A DNA stretch of 64,000 bases. Source: Azolla caroliniana. Taxonomy: Eukaryota; Polypodiophyta. The stretch lies in NCBI GenBank assembly GCA_043228905.1, contig JBHGNT010000021.1, positions 9,176,001 to 9,240,000 of the forward strand. The letters are read 5' to 3'. Shown here in pieces: positions 1-10,232 of this stretch. Both the position numbers and the translations under genes were made by a program. Each line of letters starts with the position of its first letter. The stretch's first letter is position 1. The notes below the pieces were generated by a model. That model saw nothing but the letters and a program-made list of their open reading frames with translations. It did no database searches and was not told where the DNA came from.

Positions 1-12
1 GGCATAGGAGAC

Positions 13-399
13 ATGTGTTTGACGACTACAACCGGATGCAAGTTGTTGCTGAAGGATGTTCGACATGTTTCGGAGGTTCGACCGAACCTTATATCATCTG
101 GTCGGCTAGATGATGAAGGCTACACGTGTAGCATCTGGAACGGAGTCATGAAGTTCAGCAAGGGGAGTCTAATAGTGGCTCGGGCCCAGAAAGTCAACAC
201 ATTGTGCCTGATGAACACTCGATTATGCCGGGAAGAAGAAGTGAACCTGGCTTCCGACATTGCCGGTGAGCTGTGGCACAAAAGATTGTGTCAAATAAGT
301 GAGAAGGGGATGAAGAGGCTTACCGAAGACAACCTCATTCCGGTGAAGGACATGCAATTTGAAAAGTGCACCGATTGCTTGGCCAACAAGCAAAACTGA
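13..399 (+). pseudogene. GAG-pre-integrase and integrase zinc finger (A1)
   Basis: This 128-codon open segment carries the region upstream of integrase and its HHCC zinc finger, which helps integrase multimerise on cDNA ends. The first His is in LWHKRL and the CxxC is in KCTDC. The second His, present as LYHMSEKG in A2, is Gln here (LCQISEKG), so zinc binding should be impaired. The frame ends where the solo LTR at 407 was inserted. Confidence 0.75.
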
Positions 400-406
400 A
401 CCTCCT

Positions 407-848
407 TGTTGAGAAATCAAGCTCAACTTAGTTTTGTTAGTTAGTCAACCATGTAACTTCGTAGTTACCAAGATAGAATCTAGTTAGAAGTGTTGACTAT
501 AACGACTTAAATAGGACCTTGTACTTTTAAGTAGGATATTCTAGATCCTCCACTCCCAAGGTCATTTAATATAGGACTTACATGGTTGTACCTATATTCT
601 CCTCATACATGTGCACCCTTGCACATGAGATCTATATATACCTCATTGATGGTATTTTTGTATTTGATGATGTTTTATAATATACACTCTAGTTTACTCA
701 TCCCCCATCTTGTGTTGTTCATAAGTGTATTTCTCCTCTCTCTCTTCCTCTCACACACATACACACACATATCACATAATCTTCCGCACTTAACTTAATC
801 ACATAATTAGGTACGAATTAACCCTTAATTCTTACCTAATTCTTAACA
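407..848 (+). repeat. Solo copia LTR inserted in A1
   Basis: A 442-bp sequence runs from TGTTGAGAAATC to TTCTTAACA and is flanked by the 5-bp direct repeat CTCCT (402-406 and 849-853). The A1 integrase reading continues on both sides, and the uninterrupted sequence is visible in A2 near 62770. Its 5' end (TGTTGAGAA, TCAAGCTCAAC) resembles the LTR ends of element D, so it is probably a related copia family. A solo LTR is the product of recombination between the two LTRs of a former full-length insertion. Confidence 0.9.
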
Positions 849-853
849 CTCCT

Positions 854-2099
854 TCCAGTCAAGACCACTGATGAGACAGAATGCACCACTAGAGCTGGTG
901 AATACCGATGTGTGACAAGTGGACACGAAGTCACATGCCGGATCGCAGTACTTCGTGACGTTCATAGATGACCACAGTCGGAAGCTGTGGGTCTCGCCGT
1001 TGAAGAGGAAGGATTAGGTGTTATCTGTCTTCAAGGAGCTCCACGCGAGAGTGGAAAGAGAAATCGGCCAGAAGCTAAAGGCGGTTCGAGCAGATAATGG
1101 AGGAGAATACAGAGGGTAGTTCAAGGAGTATTGCCGGTCGAAGGGAATCGGCTCGAATTCACTGTGCCGAAGACGCTGGAACTAAACGGGTTGGCCGAAA
1201 GGATGAACCGGACCATAATGGAGAGAGTTCGGAGCATGCTAGCACATGCAAAGTTACCCAAGATGTTTAGGGCTGAGGCGCTGATGACGGCGACCTACGT
1301 GATAAACAGATAAACCTTAGTACCCTTGGGAGGAGACTCACCTCAAAAAGTATGGACCGGTAAAGATGTGTCTTACCGGCATGTGAAGGTGTTCAGGTGT
1401 CTCACATGCGTGCATGTGGCGAAGGACAAGAGAGCAAAGCTGGATCTGAAGTCTGGGCCATGCATATTCCTTGGATACGGCGATGATGAGTTCGGTTACC
1501 GGGTGTGGGATTTGGTCGACAAGAAGGTGTTTCGGAGTCGGGACATAGTCTTCATGGAAGACAGGACCATTGCTGACTGGGAGTCAGAGAAGAAGATGAT
1601 GAACTCCAGATCATCCAATGAAAACCGGCTTGAGGACACAAGGATATACCCGGTTTAAAACCGGATGTTAGCTGGTAATCGGATGACACTTGACGAACCG
1701 ACTGGATACGGACTGGAAGCTAAACCAACCGAAGAAGAAGAAGAAGGAGAAAGCATCGGAATTGGACAAGATCCCGAATCGGATTCAGATTCGGAGTAGA
1801 CGGAGGAATCGGTAGTCAGAAGCCAAGGACGGAGATATCCTCTCCAAGAGAGAAGAGCCCCCCGGAGATTTCCGGATGTAGAGCATGTGTTGCTAATCGA
1901 TGAGGAGGAGCCGGAAAGCTTCGAAGAAGAAAAGAGAGACACCCACAGCCACAAGCGGTTGAGTGCCATGCAGGATGAGATGGATTCCCTATATCAAAAC
2001 CACACATATGAACTAACGGAGTTGCCGAAAGGGAAGAGAACACTTTGGAACAAATGGGTGTACAAGCAAACAACAAGCTATCTGGAAAGCAGAGCCTAA
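854..2099 (+). pseudogene. Integrase core to start of reverse transcriptase (A1)
   Basis: Fragments in shifted frames match a copia integrase. They include YFVTFID (first catalytic Asp region), RADNGGEY (second Asp) and ELNGLAERMNRT with the catalytic Glu. The C-terminal part contains CIFLGYGDDEFGYRVWD and the Ser/Glu-rich linker, followed by the first RT motif (MQDEMDSL to NKWVYK). There are stops at 1318 and around 1655-1800. The RT core is deleted just after NKWVYK. Confidence 0.8.
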
Positions 2100-2815
2100 G
2101 GACAAAGGCAAAGAAGGCGGATATGATGAAGATACCATATGCCTCTGCCGTCAGGAGCTTGATGTACGCAATGGTGTGTACCCGGCCGGATATCGGATAT
2201 GCATGCGGAGTGGTGAGCCGTTTCATGAGCAATCCCGGAAGAGAGCACTAGAACATGGTCAAGTGGATACTCCGGTATTTGAAAGGCACCTCGAGCATGT
2301 GCCTCTGATTCGGCTCCGCTAAACCCCAACTCCACGGATTCACGGATTCAGACATGTCGGCTTATGTGGATACTAGCCGGTCCACATCCGGTTATGTCAT
2401 GACTTATGCAGGGGGAGCTGTTTGAGCTGTTTCGTGGCATTCGAGGCTACAGAAGACGGTTGCGTTGTCAACCATGGAGGCGGAGTACATGCCAGCTATA
2501 GAAGGCGGCAAGGAGATAATCTGGATGAAGGAGTTCATCGGGGAGCTAGGGATCCAACATGAGGAATACCGGCTCTACTGCGATAGTCAAAGCGCCATCC
2601 ACCTTGCAAAGAACGTGGCCTACCATTTTCGGATGAAACATATCCAACGGACATACCACTAGATATGGGAGAGAGTAGAAGATCAAGAGTTCGTGCTGAC
2701 GAAGATCCACATGGATGAGAACGGGTTGGACATGTTGACCAAGGTTTTGACAACCGACAAGCTAGACGCGTGCCGAAAGCGGATTAGACTGACAAGATAT
2801 CCCATGCCGGAGTGA
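2100..2815 (+). pseudogene. C-terminal RT and RNase H remnant (A1)
   Basis: The segment encodes the end of reverse transcriptase (YASAVRSLMYAMVCTRPDI) and RNase H motifs. These include STMEAEYM, the CDSQSAIHLAKN catalytic-Asp region and a DMLTKVL tail. Frameshifts at about 2250 and 2470 and a stop at 2660 break it. It ends next to the polypurine tract and LTR, which fixes the element's orientation. Confidence 0.8.
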
Positions 2816-2825
2816 AGGGGGAGAT

Positions 2826-3358
2826 TGTTGGGAAATTGGTCTCTCCGGATGGGTTTAGGTGATGAATAAAGAGGACCCAGTGAGAACCGGAAGAGATCTG
2901 GAAACCGGAGGAGACCCGGTGAGAACCGAAAGAGAAGACATATCTGTAAATATGTTTTGAGTAAGCCTATTGAGGCTATATTTGTAAATAGCCCTAAGTT
3001 CATATAAGTATAAATATGACTTAGGGCAATCACTTTGAAGTGTGTTGTTATTGTTGTTGTAATTGTTGTACAGTGAGAGCGATAGAGAGGGAGAGAGAGA
3101 TACAGAGCGATACTATGTTATAACCGCCACTTGGTGAAGAAACCGAGCTCGAGGTCGTTGCCTACGAGTCTCTGATTATACCCCTTCTCTTCATAGTGAT
3201 AGTTCGGAGTCTGTGGGCTCTCGTGGTTTTTCCCTATTAGGGTTTTCCACGTAAACATCTTGTGTTCACTCTTTAGTTTGCATTTATGTGTTCTCCATTC
3301 TCATTGAAGTGTTTAAGACTCGGTTGTGGCCGAACAATATTCTGTGTTTTTCTCAACA
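2826..3358 (+). repeat. 3' LTR of A1
   Basis: This 533-bp LTR runs from TGTTGGGAAATTGG to TTTCTCAACA directly after a purine tract. It shares blocks with the 5' LTR of A2 (60802-61316), including TATAAATATGACTTAGGGC and a GA-rich run. The U3 part repeats an AACCGGA-like word several times. The 5' TSD partner is outside the window. Confidence 0.85.
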
Positions 3359-3668
3359 AAGACGGCTACAACCTAGCCTCCTTGGGGCGTAGCACCCAAC
3401 GCGTACTTACCGCACCGTCTTTACAAAGACGAGACACGGAAACAAGACACCAATAGACTAATGGACAGGCCACCAAGATCAGAGAAGATAAACTATATTA
3501 AAATGACACTCTCAGAATATGCTAGCTCATTACAATGGTCTCTCGCCCTTTATATACACAAGGCTTACAATCGGTAACGCTCCTTGCATACAACCGTTAC
3601 ATGCGTTACTTTAACGCTCCTAATATAATACTCTATTATCCATGCGTTATGTCCGGCGGTTACAATTC
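3359..3668 (-). other. LTR-like intergenic stretch
   Basis: No coding potential is seen. Read on the minus strand it has the character of a plant LTR promoter: a TATATAAAGG box (complement of about 3549-3558) followed by a pyrimidine-rich stretch. An inverted pair AAGACGG / CCGTCTT lies at 3359-3365 and near 3415. No TG...CA ends with a TSD could be fixed, so a solo or truncated LTR is only a suggestion. Confidence 0.3.
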
Positions 3669-5285
3669 AGACGGACAACAAATACCAAGGGCAGTTTGAG
3701 GAGTATTACGGATCGAAGGGAATCTGGCTCGAATACACATTGCTGAAGTCACTACAACTTAACGGGTTGACCAAGAGAATGAACCGAACCATCATGGAAA
3801 GAGTTTAGAGCATGCTTGCACATGCAAAAATATCACAAACATTTTCGGTTGAGGCGCTATAGACAATTATTTATGTGATAAATAGATCAACCTCAGTACC
3901 CTTAGACGGAGATATTCTACAAAGGGTGTGGACAGGCAAAGACATCACGTACCGGCATCTAAGGGTGTTAAGCTATCTTGCCTACGTGCATATATAAAAG
4001 GACTAGAGGGGTAAATTGGTCCCAAGACTTGGCTCCGCATATTCCTAGGGTATGGCGACGATGAGTTCGGCTACCGGCTATGGGACTTAGCTAAGAAGAA
4101 GGTGATCTGGAGCAGAAACATAGTCTACATGGAGGACAAGAACATTATCGACTAGGAGAAGGAGAAGACAAGTGAATCCTCCTGACCAATCGGAAGTCAA
4201 ATATTGACTAAAGAACAAGGGGAATCGACCAGATCTGGATAGGGAGCCGGATTGGTCGAAGGTCAGTCAGGAGCCGGATTGGAGGAATCCAAACAGAGAG
4301 CCAAATTTGGAGCCGGACCAACCGGAAGATATCCGATCTGAAGAGGAAGAAGTAGTCAACTTGAACTTAGATGAAGAGCCAACCTACGAAGAGGAAGGAT
4401 CCAACGAGTCAGTTCATGTGAACAGAGGAAAAAAATACCCTCTAAGGAACAGAAGGGGCCCCCAAAGATATCTCGATAAAGAATATGTTCTACTATCGAC
4501 GAGGGGGAGCCGAAAATCTTTGATGAAGAAAGAGGGACACCCACAATAGAGAGTGGATGAGTGCCATGTAGGACGAAATAGATTCCCTGCATGAGAACCA
4601 CACATATGAGTTGGCGGAGTTTCTAAAAGGAAAGAGGGCACTCCGGAACAAGTGGGTGTATAAGCTGAAATTGGGAGATGGCAGAAATCCACCCAGATAT
4701 AAACCCCACATTGTGGTGAATGGCTTCCAATAGAAGAAGGGAATGGTTTTCGACGATTTTTTTTCCCTAGATGGAAAGATGAGATCCATCCAGATGGTGC
4801 TTAGCATTATGACCAACATGGACCTTGAAGTGGAGTAGTTGGATGTCAAGCTAGCCTTTCTTCATGGAGACCTCAAAGAAGAAATCTATATGTAGCAACA
4901 AGAAGGAGAACTTGGTATGTCGGTTGAGGAAGTGCCTTTATGGAGTAATATAGGCGCCCCAACAATGGTACCGGAAGTTTGAATCATTTATGACCAACCA
5001 AGGGTACCACAAGATGTAGGCTGATTACTGCGTGTTTGTGAAGAAGTTCAATGGAGGAGACTTCCTTGTCCTCCTCCTCTACATGGACGACATGTTGATT
5101 GTCTGATAGGAGCACACGAAGATCCAAATGCTGAAAAAGGCCTTGAGTAGGTCTACCTCAATGAAGGATATGGGTTTGGCAAGATAGATCTTGGGAATGC
5201 ACATTGTTCGGAACCGAACAAAATGATTATTATGGCTGTCACAGGAGAAGTATGTGACAAAGGTGCTCCAGAGGATTAGCATGAA
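3669..5285 (+). pseudogene. Decayed copia pol relic
   Basis: Conceptual translation gives integrase fragments (SMLAHAK, YVINRS, VWTGKD), an acidic linker with an open 80-codon piece (4307-4549), and reverse-transcriptase fragments up to a degraded YMDDM equivalent near 5085-5097. Similarity to A1/A2 is clear, but stops occur every 20-60 codons. It is a much older copy of the same copia group with no recognisable LTRs of its own. The next 125 bases (5286-5410) hold nothing recognisable. Confidence 0.75.
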
Positions 5286-5410
5286 AAGTGTTTATCCTGG
5301 GCCAAACTAGCCACAAACACATGGTGTCCTTCCGGATCACTTCACCAAAGGGGTGGTTATGGGTAGAATGTTAACCGGCACAGATGTGATTCTAATCCGA
5401 CTATTTCAGG

Positions 5411-6453
5411 TGTCGCGAAAATACAACAAGGATATGTGAACTTGAGGTAGGACCCCGGGGCCTTCGACCAGAGGATATCAGGTTCGTGCATTATGTATTA
5501 AGAATTAACGAAAATAAGAAATTTTGATATTTTTCATTACCAAAGGAAAAGAAAAATTACAATAAATCCCAAGATTGGGATTACAGAAGATTAGAATTTT
5601 TTCCAATATGATTTAGATAAGAAAATTAGGGTTTTCAGCTTTAATAAGAAAATTAGGGTTTTTGGCTTCCTTGAGAAATGGATTCGATAAAATAATTAGG
5701 GGGTTTTTTTTCTTCCAAAAGATGGCTTTGATGAGAGATGAATTCGATAAGATAATTAGGATTCTTGGCTTTGATCGAGAGATAAATTTTTCCTTTTTCT
5801 TCCCCCCGAAAAAATTACTTGCATGAAAGAACTTTAGTTTTTGCCTCTCGCTTTCCATTGCATGTGTCCCACATGGCGTTTACTTTAGTTGTAGGGCCTC
5901 CACATTCAGTTGCATGTGTCCACATGACGTTTACTTTAGTTGCATGGTCTCCACATTTAGTTGCATGCGTTCACATGACCTTTACTTTACTTTACTTTAT
6001 TTTATTTTAGTTCACCGCATGATCCGTAACGTTCGGCCCCTACATGATCCGTTTGTCTTGACCGTCGCCCATGTGATCTGTCCGGTCCGGTTCCGGTTCA
6101 GTCGCTGTTAGGAGTAATTAAGGCACATCCATCTATTCGGACAATTTAGCCCAAGGCCAACCATTTCTTCTGGGCTCTTAACACATAGATGTAAAGTAAT
6201 GAGTTTTGGCTCTGCTTATATATTGTGGGATCCTGATGTTGTCCAATCTATATGGGATATCTCATAGTTTTGTTTTTCTCTTCTTCTCAAACCTCACACT
6301 CACATAACTTGATACTTAGTTATCCATTTTCATGTGTAGTAAAATGCGTTCAGAAGCTCTTGTAGACGTCCATCTTTCTATAACAAGCCATTAAGCTAAT
6401 ATAAAATAATTATTGCATTGATTTTTACATAGTGTGTGAAGAATCAGACGACA
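5411..6453 (-). repeat. 3' LTR of gypsy B
   Basis: The boundaries are TGTCGCGAAA and CAGACGACA on the plus strand. The right side abuts the complement of a GGTGGGGGCGAA polypurine tract (6454-6465), as in family C. It is 1043 bp. The 6200-6453 part aligns with the solo LTR at 18522-19831 (shared GGGATATCTCA, TCACTCACATAAC, AGTAAAAT words). A degenerate 40-50-bp repeat built on GTTTACTTTAGTTGCATG lies at about 5870-6000. Confidence 0.8.
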
Positions 6454-6465
6454 TTCGCCCCCACC

Positions 6466-7497
6466 AAACCTGCACATCCACCGGTATGTGCCAATTTTGG
6501 TGAGGCTCCACCTTTGTTTACTTTACTTTTTTGTCGATGCCCAAGACAGAATCGTCAAAAGCTTCGAATCTGATTTCTATTCTGTCTCTTCTCTTGAAGA
6601 TCTTGATTCTTTTCCCGGCAAGTGGTGTACCATCTAGTTCTACTAAATGATATGTTGCATTATCTTCCACTTTCTTCACCACATATGGTCCAAACCATTA
6701 TTGTGAAAATTTTCGAATTGTACTATGTTGGTTGTCTAGGCTATTGTCGTAGACAAGCACCCAATCTCCTTCAATGATTTTCCTCGGACGAAGTTGATGT
6801 CGTCTGTCGATGTCTTTCTTGTTCTTCAGCCTTGCATTCTTTAGCCGTGCTTTAGCAACTTCTATATGTTTCGACTCCCGCTCCAACTGTTGAATCCTCA
6901 ATGCTAGAAGATCTTCTCTACTTATCTCATCTTGCCATGGCAATACAAACCATGAAACAATACTTTGTTCCACTAGCATTATCGGCTTCTGTCTGAATAT
7001 GAGCTCTGCCGGCATGTATCCCATCACCGTGCTATGAGTAGTCCTGTCAACCGATAGTGCAAATGACAATAGACGTGGCCATTCTCCTATTTTCCCATGG
7101 CAAGGTTTCACTAGAGCCTTCACAATCGGTCCATGTCCATGTTCCACTTTCCCTTTCGCTTCTAGATTATACGTCATGGTAAGAGATTGATTCCCATCCT
7201 AGAGAAGAATTCTCTAGCTTCATTGGCGTCCAGCTCGCCTCTATCAGCCACTATCTTGTCGACGCATCCATATCTGCAAATAACATCTTCAAGAAGGAAT
7301 CTGCATACTGATGATGTCTCATTAGTTCTGAATGCTCGCCCTTGAACTTGATTGGTAAGATCCTCTCTCGCGAGCACAAGATACTTCATCTGCCATTGCC
7401 CCATTGTCATCATTACGATGTCCATCATCCACTTGTAATGCATAGCAACCGGGTAAGTCGGATGAAGTTCATCTCGATGGCTAACATTCGAAAACAT
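6466..7497 (-). pseudogene. Integrase core and C-terminus of gypsy B
   Basis: Two minus-strand open stretches (6698-7177 and 7174-7497) cover the catalytic core and C-terminal module. Seen are ADRGELDANEA (second catalytic Asp region), a Val-Glu-His-Gly piece corresponding to the Glu region, DRTTHSTVMGYMPAEL, and a WFGPYVV-like GPY motif in 6500-6700. A stop interrupts near 6698. It matches the family C integrase almost residue for residue in the motifs. Confidence 0.8.
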
Positions 7498-7561
7498 CTA
7501 ACATTCCTTACATGTTTCCACATAAGCTGCTACATCTTTGTAGATGCCCAACCACCAATAT

Positions 7562-9377
7562 TTACGTAGCCCATATTCCTCGATGGCCTGCAAAAACACT
7601 ATCATGAAATTCAGACATTAGTTTTTGTTGGTCTTCTAGCTTGAAAACAACTCTCATCGGAGTCCCATTCTTGGTTTTTGCATGCCTCCAAAGAGCTCCA
7701 TCCTTAAGGAAATACGTGTACGCCTTCTTCCGAATTCGGTGGAAGTCTTCCGTCGACCATGATTCATCTTTTTGGGGAGAACTCAAGTATTTCCCGATCT
7801 CCACGAATTCGCCTTCATATTCCTCTTCGATGAAAGTAGTCATCACCCGAGCGTAAGAACTTGTAAAGAAATCCAAGCCAACATCCTCTTCAACAAAATG
7901 TCGATCTTCCTGTCTGTCGTATCTTGCTCATGATAGCATGTTTGCAATGACAATACACTTCCCAACTACATGACGGATCTCCGGGTTGAGTGATTTGATA
8001 TATGCAATCCAACCCAACATGGCAATATCTGGTGTATTACAACCAGATATCATACCCAAGATTGGTAGGCAATCTATCTCAATTATGACATCTGCTCCAA
8101 TAAGGAAGAAACGATTCCCCATAGCTCCCTCTTCACTTGGGCATACCTTCTTTGCCTATCCCTTAACACTTTCGCACCAAACCAAATTGCATATCGGTTG
8201 CATTCCTCGTCTTCTTGGTTGATAACCCATCCGATTTCGGTCGGACTAGTATCCACGGTCACGAAAATGGGCTTGTCGTTTGAATAGTCCGTCTTCCGTA
8301 ATGGAAGTGCCTCCATCAATAATTTCTTCAGCCTTCGGATGGTGAAAGTATGCTCGCTCGTCCATTCGAACCTCCACTTCTTCTTTAGTAGACCGTACAA
8401 TGGCTCAGCAATGTGGGCGTAGTGTGGAATCCAAATATGATAAAACACGCATGCTCCAAGGAACCTTCGAACCTCCGTTTGGGTTACGCATTCTTCTTTC
8501 ATGTCTTGGATTGCATTCACCTTGGATGGCAAAGGCTTCCGACCGTATACTCCACACAAGTGGCCTACCACCAAGATCTCCGGTTGCCCAAATGTAGATT
8601 TTTCTCCCGAAAATTTCAAATTCGCATCTTTGAGCCTTTGCAACACCTTCTCGCAATGTTTCATATGATCCACGACGGATTTTTTGCATCCATCCTTATA
8701 TTTCCTTCTCCTCATCCGAACATTCTTTTATCGGAATATCATCCAAGAATGGCATCATGATGCCCGAGATGCAATCCTTCAAGACCTTGTTCATGGCATT
8801 CACCATATGAGCCACTGAGTTTGTTGCACCTTGAGGTAAGATACACATCCGCACAAGCCAGCCCAGTCGGAGTCCTCATGGTTGTAATGTCACGACTATC
8901 GACCACCAACTAGAATTGATCGTACCCAGAGTAGAGATCGCCAATGGAGTAGATGGACTGGCCCGCAAACGCCTCAGCAAATTCATCCACACTTGGACCG
9001 ATTCTAGCATTCCGAATTGTCACCTTGTTGACGGGTTGAAGATCTTGAATGAATCGCAACGATCCATTCTTCTTCGGCACCGTGAACCACCTATTAGAAT
9101 AAGGAGCATTCGACCTGGTAGCTTTCCTTCCACCTGGTAATGCTTGAGAGACATCCCTTCCACCTGGTAACTTTCCTTTCGTCTCTTCAATGAAGATGTG
9201 ACCTATTGTCTTTCGATTCCTTAAGCTTGGATCTTTTGCAACTTCATCTTTTGCCAGCTATCTTCCGGTAGCAGAACTGCAACTAGCTTGATCTTCCTAT
9301 TCACCGTTTTATATTTTGTGTTGACTTCAGCTTCCTCCATCAAGATGCCTCGATGATATTCATCGATGATAGTGTAC
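7562..9377 (-). pseudogene. RT, RNase H and integrase zinc finger of gypsy B
   Basis: Reading leftward from 9377, the linker upstream of RT (VNTKYKTVNRKIK) comes first, then degraded RT, then an open RT/RNase H stretch (8083-8715). RNase H continues (7928-8122), and a piece at 7562-7876 leads into the integrase zinc finger (FHDSVFAGHRGIWAT). The RT active-site segment near 8730-8760 can be read only with frameshifts. The domain order and sequence agree with C1 at 41990-51000. Confidence 0.8.
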
Positions 9378-9773
9378 GGGTGAAAGCATGCTATAGTGTA
9401 CCAACTTTTGGCCAAAATTTTAGTACTAATTTGATGAGGAAAGAAAAATAATCCAATATTTGGGTTAAAAAAGTTGAGGTTGTTGGTTCACAGTCCTAAG
9501 TAATGTTGTAAGGAAATCTTAACTGTAAAAGATCTTGAGTAGTCACTCAATTATGAATATAGTAAGTATGTCTCTCTCTCGCTCTCTCTCTTGGCACATA
9601 TGTTCATCTTGAATTGTCAGTTAGTCTTTCTCCCTCCCCCTCTCTCCTTCCCCCTTCTACTCGTTGATTCCCAAGGTTCGTACCTCTTGTCCCCCTCTCT
9701 GTCTCTCTTCTACCTTCTGTACAGGTCTATCTAGACTCCAAGCGCGTCAGTGCTCATCGTTCTTACCTCCTCT
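9378..9773 (+). repeat. Duplicated upstream module, copy 1
   Basis: This 396-bp non-coding block begins GGGTGAAAGCATGCTA and is repeated at 21441-21836 with clear but imperfect identity. It contains TTTTAGTACTAA, CT-rich runs (about 9567-9590, 9630-9650 and 9690-9715) and a possible splice acceptor TTCTGTACAG near 9715-9725. It lies directly upstream of the broken gene at 10233-14003 and is best read as that gene family's promoter and 5' leader. It starts exactly where gypsy B is cut. No terminal inverted repeat or TSD was found. Confidence 0.6.
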
Positions 9774-10232
9774 ACCCCTCTCTATCTCTCTTCCATATGC
9801 TTTAGGCTTACCGTCACGTTCTGCTACATGTTAGGGTTTTGTTGTTGTTGTTGTTTGTGTTGTTCTCCCTTCATCATTTTAGACACTTGTACACCATATG
9901 CTTGAAATTGAGAGTGTTTTACATGCATATGTCATTTATTGCATGATTTAGAATTTGGTACATGTTGTGTATCAAGAGTTAACATTATGTTGTAGGTTTT
10001 ATCTTTGTTGTTGATGTTTTTGTCTTTCCTCCTATGTGCACTTTCAAGAGAGACTTGTACATGCATGAATCTTGTTTTTTAGCCAACTTGAAGTATGTTT
10101 AGGGTTGTTATGTCTCATTGTTGTTCTTATTATGCGTGATTTAATCATATGATGAAAAAAGACAGTTGTGATTGATCTATTGTTATTTACTATTGTTGTG
10201 TGTGTGAGGTGAAGAAGAGAGATAGGACTCAA

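Larger units (their letters stand above)
1..3358 (+). mobile_element. Ty1/copia element A1, 3' part, defective
   Basis: The left window edge cuts this element inside its protease/GAG-pre-integrase region. What follows is integrase, a fragment of reverse transcriptase, RNase H, a polypurine tract (AAGGGGGAGAT, about 2815-2825) and a 3' LTR. The same family begins again at 60802, and 1-400 aligns with about 62390-62775. A solo LTR interrupts it at 407-848. The central reverse transcriptase, including the YVDD motif, is missing: the frame passes from NKWVYK directly to a segment that lies several hundred bases downstream in relatives (junction near 2063). Several frameshifts and stops make it non-autonomous. 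The domain order INT-RT-RH places it in copia. Confidence 0.9.
5411..9377 (-). mobile_element. Ty3/gypsy element B, 5'-truncated
   Basis: In minus orientation the order is RT, RNase H, integrase, polypurine tract, 3' LTR. The protein pieces are close to gypsy family C (39-52 kb). For example VVGHLCG, YHIWIPHYAHIAEPLYGLLKK and FVTVDTSP occur in both with small changes. Gag and protease are absent, and the element is cut at 9377 where an unrelated repeated module begins. All domains carry stops or frameshifts, so it is a dead relative of C with a longer, different LTR. Confidence 0.85.

Noticed and set aside
5079-5300. tRNA, rRNA or organelle insertion in the low-coding gaps
   Set aside because: I looked for cloverleaf arms and conserved rRNA words in the gaps and saw none. 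The stretch is decayed copia RT.
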